Source of the DNA: Burkholderiales bacterium
Lineage (GTDB): Bacteria > Pseudomonadota > Gammaproteobacteria > Burkholderiales > Burkholderiaceae_C
Assembly: GCA_005793295.1 (NCBI GenBank)
Contig: SXSX01000254.1
Coordinates: 1 to 26,589, forward strand
DNA length: 26,589 nt
Reading direction: 5' to 3'
Below, one piece after another: positions 9,001 through 16,348 of the stretch. The position numbers and the translations under genes were made by a program. Position 1 is the first letter of the stretch, and each line of letters begins with the position of its first letter. The notes under the pieces are model-generated. The model was not told where the DNA came from. It did no database searches and saw only the letters and a program-made list of their open reading frames with translations.

Positions 9001-10013
9001 ACGCGCGTGACCTCGAGCCACTGCGCTTGCGGAGTGACCATGCGCCAGCTAGCCAAATTGTCTAAGGCGGTTCCCCAAAGCACCGCTTTTTTGCCGCCCG
9101 CATTCATTGCAATATTGCCACCGATACACGAGGCCTCTGCCGACGTAGGGTCCACAGCAAACACAAACCCCGCGCGTTCGGCGGCGTCTGCGACACGTTG
9201 CGTCACCACGCCCGCCTCTGTCCAAATGGTCGCCACGTCATGGTCCATCCCTGGCAATCGGCGCATCTGTACCTCGGTCATCGCCTGAAGTTTTTCCGTA
9301 TTGATGACTGCACTCTTCCAAGTCAGCGGCACTGCGCCGCCGGTATAGCCGGTACCGCCTCCGCGGGCAATGATGGTCAAGCCTAGATCTATACAGCCCT
9401 TGACTAAGCGGGCCATCTCTTCTTCAGTGTCAGGCGTCAGGACCACAAACGGATACTCCACCCGCCAATCGGTAGCGTCTGTCACGTGAGACACCCGGCT
9501 CAAGCCATCAAACTTGATGTTGTCCTTGGCGGTTAACTTTCCCAACGTTTTCTGGGTTTGGCGGCGTAAGCTTGCCATTGCAATAAACGAGGTGTCAAAC
9601 GCAGCGACCGCGGCTTGGGCTGCCGCTAAAAGTTCTCCCACCATGTAGTCGCGCTGCGACTGCAACTGCGGTGTTCGCCGTTTTTCTACTTCACCCAATC
9701 GGTGTTTCAAAGCATCCACTAAAAGACGGCGGCGTTTGGGGTTATCTAGCAAATCGTCTTGCAAATAGGGGTTGCGCTGCACCACCCACATATCACCCAG
9801 CACCTCATACAACATCCGGGCGGAACGCCCGGTATTGCGCTCATTGCGCAGCACCAGCAACGTGTCCCAGGCCACTGTGCCTAGAAGACGGATGACAATT
9901 TCTCGGTCAGAAAATGAGGTGTAGTTGTAGGGGATTTCACGAATGCGCTCCTGCCGTGGCGAATGGGTCGCAGGTTCAGGCAATACGTGGCAAAGCGAAG
10001 TTGGAGCGTTCAT
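6090..10013 (-). CDS. Giant FAD-linked oxidase / 4Fe-4S / CCG-domain fusion (DUF3683 type)
   Basis: A 1307-residue oxidoreductase joining parts usually found on separate polypeptides in GlcDEF-, GlpABC- or Dld-type dehydrogenases. In order: an N-terminal DUF3683-like region (about 1-180); a PCMH-type FAD-binding domain with ARGGGTGYTGGAVPL (about 216-230) and CIGGNIAMNAGG (about 296-307); and the FAD-oxidase C-terminal domain with HMHAGDGNVHTN (about 700-711) and GEHGIG (about 745-750). Then come two 4Fe-4S clusters, CLRCGKCKPVC (about 831-841) and CTVCHKCASPCP (about 893-904). Two CCG cysteine-rich domains follow, with CCGYP (about 1076), SCGTC (about 1119), HDPCH (about 1168), CCGESG (about 1198) and SCPSC (about 1251). 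It probably oxidises a 2-hydroxy acid such as D-lactate or D-2-hydroxyglutarate and passes electrons to quinone, but the substrate cannot be read from sequence. ATG 10013 lacks a strong ribosome site. Confidence 0.92.
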   Translation of the reverse strand: MNAPTSLCHVLPEPATHSPRQERIREIPYNYTSFSDREIVIRLLGTVAWDTLLVLRNERNTGRSARMLYEVLGDMWVVQRNPYLQDDLLDNPKRRRLLVDALKHRLGEVEKRRTPQLQSQRDYMVGELLAAAQAAVAAFDTSFIAMASLRRQTQKTLGKLTAKDNIKFDGLSRVSHVTDATDWRVEYPFVVLTPDTEEEMARLVKGCIDLGLTIIARGGGTGYTGGAVPLTWKSAVINTEKLQAMTEVQMRRLPGMDHDVATIWTEAGVVTQRVADAAERAGFVFAVDPTSAEASCIGGNIAMNAGGKKAVLWGTALDNLASWRMVTPQAQWLEVTRVGHNMGKIHDVEEARFELKYFQADGTTLIRTEDLRIAGKSFRKEGLGKDVTDKFLSGLPGIQKEGCDGLITSARWVVHRMPAHTRTVCLEFFGNARNAVPSIVEIKDFMFAEQKRSGVLLAGLEHLDDRYLKAVGYATKSKRAAEIGGRSGLPKMVLVGDIAGDDADAVARATSEVIRIANSRSGEGFVAISPEARKKFWLDRKRTAAISKHTNAFKINEDVVIPLPRMAEYTDGIERINIELSLHNKLALCDALEVFFSRRDLPVGKSDDASSISSAELLEDRVSQAQALIGGVKNQWQGWLADVDALFFELQDHTLRASWKTQLQAPLQAIFNGAAFATILEECVAIHKRVLKGRVWVALHMHAGDGNVHTNIPVNSDDYEMLQTAHGAVKRIMGLARGLGGVISGEHGIGITKLEFLTDAELQPFADYKAKVDPEGHFNKGKLLRKTGVGSANLDADLTNAYTPSFGLMGHESLIMQQSDIGAIADSVKDCLRCGKCKPVCATHVPRANLLYSPRDKILATSLLVEAFLYEEQTRRGVSIKHWQEFEDVADHCTVCHKCASPCPVKIDFGDVTMNMRNLLRKMGKKTFRPGNAVAMSFLNATNPETIKFMRSAMVGVGFKAQRLANDLLRVLAKKQTAKPPATVGTAPLKPQVIHFINKKMPGGLPKKTARALLDIEDSDYVPIIRDPQATTSETEAVFYFPGCGSERLFSQVGLATQSMLWHAGVQTVLPPGYLCCGYPQRGSGQADKAEKIITDNRVLFHRVANTLNYLDIKTVVVSCGTCYDQLQGYEFDKIFPGCRIVDIHEYLLEKGITLVPDGGAGEGYLYHDPCHSPMKLQDPMKTVKALVGDAVIKNERCCGESGTLGVTRPDISTQIRFRKEEELRKGEVDLAALSAANGKLAPAVTKILTSCPSCLQGLSRYGNDLNNGLLEADYIVVEMARKILGSAWLEDYVQKANAGGIERVLV

Positions 10014-10054
10014 CTCATAGAGGCAGCATCAAATGCGACCTGATTTGTCGAATT

Positions 10055-10084
10055 TATACAAAAAGCGATAGTACCGCAGTGCAA
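10055..10084 (-). promoter_or_regulatory. Candidate promoter for the FAD/Fe-S fusion gene
   Basis: Reading the minus strand, TTGCAC (10079-10084) and TGTATA (10055-10060) are 18 bases apart, with an overlapping TATAAA (10053-10058) at 20. This lies 42-71 bases upstream of the ATG at 10013, in the 155-base gap shared with the divergent phosphodiesterase gene. No convincing promoter is visible for the other direction. Weak call. Confidence 0.3.
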
Positions 10085-10168
10085 CATTGGCCTTGGCTTT
10101 CGCCGGACACTCTTAGCTTGCACATCGTTTGGGCGGCAATTCATGGTGATAGGGTTAAATACAGCCCT

Positions 10169-10948
10169 ATGGCAACACATGACCTCCCCCTCACCCTCCA
10201 AGACTGGCCCTACCCGCGCTGGATCGCCCACCGTGGCGCAGGCACCTTGGCCCCCGAAAACACCTTGGCGGCCTTTCGCTTGGGGCACACACATGGCTAC
10301 CGAATGTTTGAATGTGACGTCAAGCTCAGCAGCGATGGCGTTCCTTTTCTCTTGCACGACGACACCTTGGGCCGAACCTGCCCTGATGCTTTAGGACTCC
10401 AACCCATCGCGGGTCACAATACGTGGAGCGACTTAGCCCAACAAGACGCCGGCAGCTGGCACAGCACGACTTACTGCGGTGAACCACTGCCAAGCTTAGA
10501 AAACATTTCCCGTTTTTGCATTGCCAATGGCTGCTGTCTCAATATCGAGATAAAGCCAACCAAAGGCACAGGCCTGCAGACAGGCAAAGTTGTTGCACAA
10601 CATGCGGCACGGCTTTGGCAAAAGGCTCCCGTTACCCCCTTGCTCAGCTCCTTTGAAGTTGACGCTCTTGAAGGCGCGATGGCGCACGCCCCAGCGCTAC
10701 CCAGAGCACTACTTTTGCACACTTTATGGGACGGTTGGCTGGAAACGGCGCTGCGATTGGAATGTATTGCAATCGTCTGCAACTACACCTTGTGGAACAA
10801 AGAGTCGGTTTCCCAGGCGAAAGCGGCAGGACTCAGAACCCTGAGCTACACAGTCAACGACAGTGCGTCTGTCGAAGTGTTGATGGATCTGAAAACCGAC
10901 GGCATCATCACCGACCGGGTCGACCTATTCAACCCTCACGCTATTTAA
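10169..10948 (+). CDS. ugpQ: Glycerophosphodiester phosphodiesterase
   Basis: Hydrolyses glycerophosphodiesters to sn-glycerol 3-phosphate and an alcohol. It has 259 residues and no signal peptide, so it is the cytoplasmic UgpQ-like type. The GDPD signature is intact: WIAHRGAGTLAPENTLAAF (about 18-36) with the catalytic His of HRG and the Glu of PENT. It is followed by FECDVKLSSDGVPFLLHDD (about 49-67), carrying the metal-binding Glu/Asp and the second His. Later motifs are NIEIKP and the terminal TDGIITDRVDL. The ATG at 10169 puts the HRG motif at the usual distance from the N-terminus; upstream in-frame codons at 9914 and later would overlap the divergent gene. There is no ugp transporter next to it. 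The symbol is by family, so its physiological substrate is unconfirmed. Confidence 0.93.
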   Translation: MATHDLPLTLQDWPYPRWIAHRGAGTLAPENTLAAFRLGHTHGYRMFECDVKLSSDGVPFLLHDDTLGRTCPDALGLQPIAGHNTWSDLAQQDAGSWHSTTYCGEPLPSLENISRFCIANGCCLNIEIKPTKGTGLQTGKVVAQHAARLWQKAPVTPLLSSFEVDALEGAMAHAPALPRALLLHTLWDGWLETALRLECIAIVCNYTLWNKESVSQAKAAGLRTLSYTVNDSASVEVLMDLKTDGIITDRVDLFNPHAI

Positions 10949-10985
10949 AAAATCTGAACGTCGCCTGACAGCGAATGGGGAAGAA

Positions 10986-11255
10986 CTAGCGTCGGCCAAG
11001 CCACAACTGGCTGAGGGCGCTTGCCAACGCCATAGCTAAGTAGCTCAACATCTTTCCGTCATTTCCAAAAAACCACAGACCTGCTGCCATCGCCAGCAGG
11101 GCGGCCAGTGAATTCAAGAGTGAACGGGTAAGCAATGTGTAGCGTTGTGGCGATTTTTTGAACAACCAGGGTGCGGTCATCGCCATAAAAAAGCCAACAA
11201 AAATACACGGCGCTACAAAGTTTGCAGTGTGGGTAAGGAGATCGACAAAGTCCAT
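10986..11255 (-). CDS. Small unknown membrane protein (89 aa)
   Basis: I do not recognise a named family. The 89-residue product has three likely membrane helices: about residues 10-31 (ANFVAPCIFVGFFMAMTAPWLF), 46-64 (LLNSLAALLAMAAGLWFFG) and 69-86 (LSYLAMALASALSQLWLG). Short polar loops separate them (KKSPQRY, GNDGK), and the protein ends in RR. The ATG at 11255 follows AGAAAGAA. It is divergent from hemA with only 43 bases between the two starts, so both promoters must share that gap. Its stop is 38 bases from the convergent phosphodiesterase gene. The protein-like hydrophobic pattern and conserved-looking spacing support a real gene, but nothing shows a function. Confidence 0.75.
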   Translation of the reverse strand: MDFVDLLTHTANFVAPCIFVGFFMAMTAPWLFKKSPQRYTLLTRSLLNSLAALLAMAAGLWFFGNDGKMLSYLAMALASALSQLWLGRR

Positions 11256-11281
11256 GGATTCTTTCTAAGAGCTAACAATTT

Positions 11282-11287
11282 TATAAT
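11282..11287 (+). promoter_or_regulatory. -10 box of hemA, predicting a nearly leaderless mRNA
   Basis: A perfect TATAAT ends 11 bases before the hemA ATG at 11299. If transcription starts about 7 bases after the box, the mRNA leader would be only 4-6 bases. There is no Shine-Dalgarno between the box and the ATG (the spacer is C-rich). The -35 region 17 bases upstream is TTCTTT, a poor match. The same bases on the minus strand give TATAAA-like sequence for the divergent gene. Confidence 0.5.
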
Positions 11288-11298
11288 CCCCCCTTCAT

Positions 11299-12558
11299 AT
11301 GGCAGTCTGGGCACTAGGAATCAACCACACCACCGCACCGCTGGACTTGCGCGGCCGGTTTTCCTTCGCCTCAGATCAGCTCGCAACCCAACTCCAAGCC
11401 CTGCGCGAATCGCTTACCCATGCGCACGAAGCAGCCATTGTTTCCACCTGCAACCGCACGGAAATTTACTGCGCCGGTGATGCATCTGACAAAGAGCGCA
11501 CGCTTGATTGGCTCGCGCAGTCCGGTGGCGTGTCCACCCACATGCTGCGCGCCCACACCTACAGCCTAAGTGACGACGAGGCGGCACGCCATGCCTTTCG
11601 CGTCGCCAGCGGACTCGATTCGATGGTCTTGGGTGAACCCCAAATTTTGGGGCAACTTAAAGATGCAGTTCGCGCCGCTGAGAACGCGGGCGCATTAGGA
11701 GCCACTTTGTCCCAACTGTTTCAACGCTCCTTTGCAGTGGCCAAAGATGTTCGAACCTCCACAGAAATTGGGGCTCAGTCCATCAGCATGGCGGCAGCAG
11801 CAGTTCGACTCTCAGCCCAGTTGTTTGAGGACTTAAGCCAGGTGAAGGTGCTTTTCGTGGGTGCCGGTGACATGATTGAGCTTTGCGTTACCCACTTTGC
11901 AAGTAAAAATCCTGCGAAGTTAACCATCGCCAACCGAACATTAGAGCGCGGTGAAAAACTTGCCAGCCGCTTTGGCGGCGAAGTGATGCACTTGAGTGAA
12001 CTCCCTGACCGTCTCCACGAATTCGATGCGGTTATCAGTTGTACGGCCAGCACCTTACCCATCATCGGACTAGGCGCCGTAGAACGGGCCCTAAAAAAAC
12101 GCAAACACCGCCCCATGTTTATGGTGGATTTGGCTGTCCCAAGAGACATTGAAGCCGAAGTCAAAGCGCTAGAAGATGTTTACCTCTACACCGTTGATGA
12201 TTTAGCCAGCGTGGTCCAAACCGCCCAGGCCAACCGGCAGTCTGCTGTCGCCCAAGCCGAGACGATTGTGGATGCGGGTGTGCAAAGTTTTATGCATTGG
12301 ATCGGCCAACGCGATAACGTTCCCTTGATCCAACAACTCAACGCCCAAGCCGACGCATGGCGTCACGGCGAGCTTCAGAAGGCCCGCAAAGCACTGAGTA
12401 AAGGTGACTCGGTTGACGAGGTCATGGAATCTCTGGCCAAAGGTTTGACCCAAAAAATATTGCATGGTGCCTTTGCTGAACTGCATGCTGGCAATACCGA
12501 CGCGCGGTCCAAAGCAAGCCAAGCTATCGCCCACTTTTTTTTACGCAAAGAGCGTTAG
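11299..12558 (+). CDS. hemA: Glutamyl-tRNA reductase
   Basis: Reduces glutamyl-tRNA to glutamate-1-semialdehyde with NADPH, the first committed step of C5-route tetrapyrrole (haem) synthesis. It has 419 residues, the normal length. The N-terminus MAVWALGINHTTAPLDLRGRF is where the family's conservation begins, which fixes the start. The catalytic cysteine is Cys51 in STCNRTEIY. SGLDSMVLGEPQILGQ lies near residues 108-123, the NADPH site VLFVGAGDMIEL near 184-195, and the dimerisation helices are C-terminal. prfA follows after 105 bases that hold a strong hairpin; hemA-prfA linkage is common in proteobacteria. The leader appears extremely short (see the -10 box at 11282). Confidence 0.98.
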   Translation: MAVWALGINHTTAPLDLRGRFSFASDQLATQLQALRESLTHAHEAAIVSTCNRTEIYCAGDASDKERTLDWLAQSGGVSTHMLRAHTYSLSDDEAARHAFRVASGLDSMVLGEPQILGQLKDAVRAAENAGALGATLSQLFQRSFAVAKDVRTSTEIGAQSISMAAAAVRLSAQLFEDLSQVKVLFVGAGDMIELCVTHFASKNPAKLTIANRTLERGEKLASRFGGEVMHLSELPDRLHEFDAVISCTASTLPIIGLGAVERALKKRKHRPMFMVDLAVPRDIEAEVKALEDVYLYTVDDLASVVQTAQANRQSAVAQAETIVDAGVQSFMHWIGQRDNVPLIQQLNAQADAWRHGELQKARKALSKGDSVDEVMESLAKGLTQKILHGAFAELHAGNTDARSKASQAIAHFFLRKER

Positions 12559-12574
12559 CTGACGTCAATCGATA

Positions 12575-12625
12575 GGCTCTCACGGCCCAAAACCGTCCCC
12601 TTTGGCCCCGCTGGGCGCGTGAGCC
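12575..12625 (+). other. Strong stem-loop between hemA and prfA
   Basis: The 5' arm GGCT-CT-CACG-GCCCA (12575-12589) pairs with the 3' arm TGGGC-G-CGTG-AGCC (12612-12625), giving 13 base pairs with one 2-base and one 1-base bulge around a C-rich loop. An alternative inner pairing (GGCC/AAA with TTTGGCC) competes. The following bases (ACTTTAAATTTTG) are only mildly T-rich, so this is not a textbook intrinsic terminator. It starts 17 bases after the hemA stop and ends 38 bases before prfA. Confidence 0.55.
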
Positions 12626-12663
12626 ACTTTAAATTTTGACTTCCCTCTTTCTGAACTCTCGCT

Positions 12664-13761
12664 ATGAAACTTTTTTTACGCCAACAACTGGCTCGCTACA
12701 CCGATCGGCTTGCCGAACTTGAGTTCTTGTTGTCGCGTGAAGACATCATGAAAGACATGGCCCAGTTTTTAACCCTTTCGCGCGAACACACCGAGGTCTC
12801 CGCCGTGGCCAGCCGATGGGACCGGTTTCAGCGCCGAGAAGCCGATAACGCAGCGGCAACCGACATGCTTGCAAGTGCTGCGGGCGATGCAGACATGGTG
12901 GCTATGGCGCAGGAAGAAATAGACAGCGCCAACGCAGAATTGCTCCAGTTAGAACAGGAGTTGCAGCGCATGCTGCTACCCAAAGATCCTGACGATGCGC
13001 GCAATGCGTTTGTGGAAATCCGCGCAGGAACCGGTGGCGACGAGTCGGCGTTATTTGCAGCCGATTTGGCGCGCATGTACACCCGTTACTGCGACAGCCA
13101 AGGCTGGAAAACCGAAATCATGAGCGAGTCTGCCAGTGAGCTGGGAGGCTACAAAGAGGTGGTTCTGCAAATCGAAGGGCACAACGTTTATGGCGCTTTG
13201 AAGTTTGAGTCTGGCGGCCACCGCGTACAACGCGTTCCCGCCACAGAAACACAGGGGCGTATTCATACCAGCGCGTGTACTGTTGCTGTTCTGGCCGAGC
13301 CTGATGAAGCAGTCGCAATTCAAATCAACCCTGCCGATCTGCGCATTGACACCTACCGCGCCAGTGGCGCAGGCGGTCAGCACATCAACAAAACCGACTC
13401 AGCGGTTCGTATTACTCACTTGCCCACCGGTATCGTCGCAGAATGCCAAGACGGACGCAGCCAGCACAGCAACACAGCGCAGGCTTTGAAAGTATTGACG
13501 GCGCGTATCCATGAAAAAGACCGTAGCGAACGCGCCGCCAAAGATGCTGCCGAGCGCAAAGGTTTGATTGGAACGGGAGACCGCAGTGACCGCATCCGGA
13601 CTTACAACTTTCCACAAGGCCGGTTTACCGACCACCGCATCAACCTCACCTTGTACAAATTGCTCAACATCATGGAAGGCGACTTGGGTGATGTCGTTGA
13701 GGCGCTTCAAGCCTATGAAGCAGCCCAGCAACTCGCCGCTTTAGAGGTGGGATTAGCGTGA
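12664..13761 (+). CDS. prfA: Peptide chain release factor 1
   Basis: Recognises UAA and UAG stop codons on the ribosome and triggers peptide release. It has 365 residues. The N-terminal helical domain is followed by AGTGGDESALFAADL (about 122-136). The codon-recognition tripeptide region is at VPATETQGRIHTS (about 188-200, PAT in the position of PxT), and the catalytic GGQ is in SGAGGQHINKTDSA (near residue 238). PAT fits RF1 rather than RF2 (SPF), and there is no programmed frameshift site. The stop overlaps the next gene's GTG start (GTGA), so prmC, which methylates the GGQ glutamine, is translationally coupled. Confidence 0.98.
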   Translation: MKLFLRQQLARYTDRLAELEFLLSREDIMKDMAQFLTLSREHTEVSAVASRWDRFQRREADNAAATDMLASAAGDADMVAMAQEEIDSANAELLQLEQELQRMLLPKDPDDARNAFVEIRAGTGGDESALFAADLARMYTRYCDSQGWKTEIMSESASELGGYKEVVLQIEGHNVYGALKFESGGHRVQRVPATETQGRIHTSACTVAVLAEPDEAVAIQINPADLRIDTYRASGAGGQHINKTDSAVRITHLPTGIVAECQDGRSQHSNTAQALKVLTARIHEKDRSERAAKDAAERKGLIGTGDRSDRIRTYNFPQGRFTDHRINLTLYKLLNIMEGDLGDVVEALQAYEAAQQLAALEVGLA

Positions 13762-14618
13762 CCACCACGCAAGCGATTGCCTATGCCATGGCCCAAGGGT
13801 TGGATCGACTTGATGCCCAACTTTTGGTTTTATTTGCACTGGGGCGCTTGCCGCTGGGCGGGACGGGCGCTGAACGTGCGTGGTTGTTAAGCCATGACAC
13901 TGACACATTGGATGCCGCATCTCAAAACCGCTTTAATACAGCCCTGAAACGCCGACTCAGCGGTGAGCCTTTTGCCTACATCACGGGGCACCAAGAATTT
14001 TTTGGGCTCGACTTGGCTGTGGATGCCCGCGTACTGGTACCGCGCCCGGATACTGAAACGCTGGTGGAGTGGGCCTTGGAACTTTTACCGAAAGACAGCC
14101 AAGCCCGGGTGATCGATCTGGGGACCGGCAGCGGCGCAATCGCTTTGGCTTTGAAGCAGAACCGTCCGACGACCCAAATGCACGCGCTCGACTACAGTGG
14201 AGATGCGCTTGAGGTTGCAAAAAATAATGCCAGCCGCTTAGGCTTAGATGTGGATTTCCTGCAAGGCAGTTGGCTCACCGCTGTCAACGCAGTTTTTGAC
14301 CTGATCGTTTCCAACCCCCCCTATATTGCCAATCAAGACGCTCACTTGGAAAAATTACGCTACGAGCCCTTAATGGCCTTAGCAAGCGGAGCCGATGGAT
14401 TAGACGATTTGCGCACGATTACGCTGCAAGCGAGCACCGCGCTCACACATGGCGGCTGGCTGCTTTTGGAACATGGCTACGACCAAGCGAATGCGGTGTG
14501 TGCGTTTTTAACCCACGCCGGTTTTTCTAGTGTTCAGTCCCGCCAGGATTTGGCAGGGATTGAACGCTGCAGCGCAGGCCAATGGTTTAACCCAAGCCCA
14601 AGCGATTCACGCCGTTGA
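13758..14618 (+). CDS. prmC: Release-factor glutamine N5-methyltransferase
   Basis: Methylates the glutamine of the GGQ motif in RF1 and RF2 using SAM. It has 286 residues. The helical N-terminal substrate-binding domain is followed by EPFAYITGHQEFFGLDL, the VPRPDTETLVEWAL motif, SAM motif I VIDLGTGSGAIALAL (about 119-133) and the catalytic NPPY near residue 186. The GTG start at 13758 overlaps the prfA stop by three bases. The last 32 bases overlap the end of the convergent leuA gene; the PrmC tail there (NPSPSDSRR) is likely variable. Confidence 0.96.
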   Translation: MTTTQAIAYAMAQGLDRLDAQLLVLFALGRLPLGGTGAERAWLLSHDTDTLDAASQNRFNTALKRRLSGEPFAYITGHQEFFGLDLAVDARVLVPRPDTETLVEWALELLPKDSQARVIDLGTGSGAIALALKQNRPTTQMHALDYSGDALEVAKNNASRLGLDVDFLQGSWLTAVNAVFDLIVSNPPYIANQDAHLEKLRYEPLMALASGADGLDDLRTITLQASTALTHGGWLLLEHGYDQANAVCAFLTHAGFSSVQSRQDLAGIERCSAGQWFNPSPSDSRR

Positions 14619-16251
14619 TCAGCGCTTTGATAGAGGCTGTGACGATGTTGGTGTCCATGCCCACACCAAAGCGCTCCACGCCTGCACCTTTGGAATGGAC
14701 CAACTCCAAAAATGCGCAGGCATGGGCGTTGCCTGCGTCATCACTGGCTTTGACCGAGCGCTCTTCAAAACTTCGCACTTGGACATGGATACCTAGCGTT
14801 TGAAGCGCATGCACCGCCGCGTCTATAGGGCCATTGCCACGCCCACTCAGGGTGTGGGTCACCCCGCCCGCTTGCACTTCCAATCGAATCCCTAGGCCGT
14901 CATCGATCAAGTGATGCTCAACCAAGTTCAAGGGCTGCGTCGTATGAAGGTACGCTTTTGAAAATAAATCCCACAAGTCTTGAGCGCTCATTTCTCCGCC
15001 ATGCGCATCGGTGTAGGCTTGGACTTCGCCCGAGAACTCCACCTGCAAACGCCTGGGCATCACCACCCCAAATTCGGTTTCCATCAAATACGCCACGCCG
15101 CCTTTTCCTGATTGGCTGTTCACCCGGATGATGGAGTCATAGGTACGACCGACATCGGCAGGGTCAATCGGCAGATAGGGGACATTCCAAAACCCCTTTT
15201 TATCCAGGGCGGCAAAGCCCTTTTTAATCGCATCTTGGTGCGAACCGCTAAAGGCAGTAAAAACCAAATCACCGACATAGGGGTGGCGAGGATGGATGGG
15301 CAACTGGTTGAAATGCTCGACGGTTCGCGCCACGGCATTGATGTCAGAAAAATCCAAACCGGGGTTGACGCCTTGGGTATACAGGTTCAAGGCCAAAGTC
15401 ACCAAATCTACATTGCCGGTGCGCTCGCCATTGCCAAAAAGACAGCCTTCTACGCGGTCTGCGCCTGCCATTAAGCCAAGCTCGGCTGCGGCAACCGCCG
15501 TTCCTCGGTCATTGTGGGGATGCAGACTCAAAATAATGCTGTCCCGCCGCGCAAGGTTGCGGTGCATCCACTCAATTTGATCCGCATAGATGTTAGGCGT
15601 TGAGACTTCCACCGTTGCAGGCAAATTCAAAATCACCTTGTTGGCCGGGGTAGCGCCCCACTGCGCAGTCACTGCATCACAGACTTCCTTTGCAAATTCC
15701 AGCTCGGTCGACGTAAACAGTTCCGGGCTGTATTGCAAGACCCATTGGGTTTGGGGGTGCTCTTGGGCCAGTTGTTGAATTAAACGAACGGCGTCCAAGG
15801 CCAACTCCAACACTTGTGACTTGCTCATTTGGAACACCACATTCCGAAACAGCGGCGCGGTGGCGTTATACACATGCACGATCACGCGGCGAGCGCCTGC
15901 GACGGAAGCAAAGGTGCGGCGCACCAAATCACCACGGGCCTGGGTTAAGACTTCAATCGTGACGTCGTCTGGAATATGTTGCCCATCCACCAAATTTCGG
16001 ACGAAATCAAAGTCAGTCTGCGAAGCACTGGGAAATCCCACCTCGATTTCTTTGAATCCGATTTGGCAGGCGGTGCGAAACATGCGCATCTTGCGCTCAA
16101 GGTTCATGGGCTCAAAAAGAGACTGGTTGCCGTCTCGCAAATCCGTACTCATCCAAATCGGTGGCTGGTTGATTGTGCGGCTGGGCCACTGGCGGTCAGG
16201 CAAATGAATCGCGGGAAAAGCCTGGTATTTGGTAGATGGTTGCGCAAGCAT
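14587..16251 (-). CDS. leuA: 2-Isopropylmalate synthase (alpha-isopropylmalate synthase)
   Basis: Condenses acetyl-CoA with 2-oxoisovalerate, the first committed step of leucine synthesis. The 554-residue length is that of the longer actinobacterial-type enzyme rather than E. coli LeuA. Visible motifs are STDLRDGNQSLFEPMN (about 35-50) with the metal-binding Asp, EIEVGFPSASQTDFDF, and LHPHNDRGTAVAAAELGLMAGADRVEGCLFGNGERTGNVD (about 240-280) with the HxH metal site. The C-terminal leucine-sensing (LeuA dimer) domain runs from about residue 420 to the end, so feedback inhibition by leucine is expected. The ATG at 16251 has little Shine-Dalgarno ahead of it. The stop lies 32 bases inside the convergent prmC. 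The gene stands alone, away from leuBCD and ilv genes, with a 185-base upstream region. Confidence 0.96.
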   Translation of the reverse strand: MLAQPSTKYQAFPAIHLPDRQWPSRTINQPPIWMSTDLRDGNQSLFEPMNLERKMRMFRTACQIGFKEIEVGFPSASQTDFDFVRNLVDGQHIPDDVTIEVLTQARGDLVRRTFASVAGARRVIVHVYNATAPLFRNVVFQMSKSQVLELALDAVRLIQQLAQEHPQTQWVLQYSPELFTSTELEFAKEVCDAVTAQWGATPANKVILNLPATVEVSTPNIYADQIEWMHRNLARRDSIILSLHPHNDRGTAVAAAELGLMAGADRVEGCLFGNGERTGNVDLVTLALNLYTQGVNPGLDFSDINAVARTVEHFNQLPIHPRHPYVGDLVFTAFSGSHQDAIKKGFAALDKKGFWNVPYLPIDPADVGRTYDSIIRVNSQSGKGGVAYLMETEFGVVMPRRLQVEFSGEVQAYTDAHGGEMSAQDLWDLFSKAYLHTTQPLNLVEHHLIDDGLGIRLEVQAGGVTHTLSGRGNGPIDAAVHALQTLGIHVQVRSFEERSVKASDDAGNAHACAFLELVHSKGAGVERFGVGMDTNIVTASIKALINGVNRLGLG

Positions 16252-16327
16252 GGGGTCTCTCAGGTCAAAGTAGCTATGAAAGACTTGATTGTGGCGTTAT
16301 TTGCCCCGCAGACTATTGCGATTTATC

Positions 16328-16348
16328 CCAATTAAATATATAAATTGG
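16328..16348. promoter_or_regulatory. Inverted repeat upstream of leuA, candidate operator
   Basis: CCAATT and AATTGG flank a 9-base AT-only spacer, 77-97 bases upstream of the leuA ATG. One more matching pair (T...A) lies two positions outside each arm. The size and AT-rich centre resemble LysR-type or small dimeric-repressor sites. The surrounding 70 bases are the most AT-rich stretch of the window and the likely leuA promoter zone. A possible promoter upstream of it on the minus strand is TTGCGC (16407-16412) with TAAATT (16383-16388), 18 bases apart, which would put the repeat inside the leader. Confidence 0.4.

Noticed and set aside
10959..10975. TCGC/GCGA mini-hairpin between the phosphodiesterase gene and the small membrane gene
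   Set aside because: Four base pairs and no T-run; not a credible terminator.
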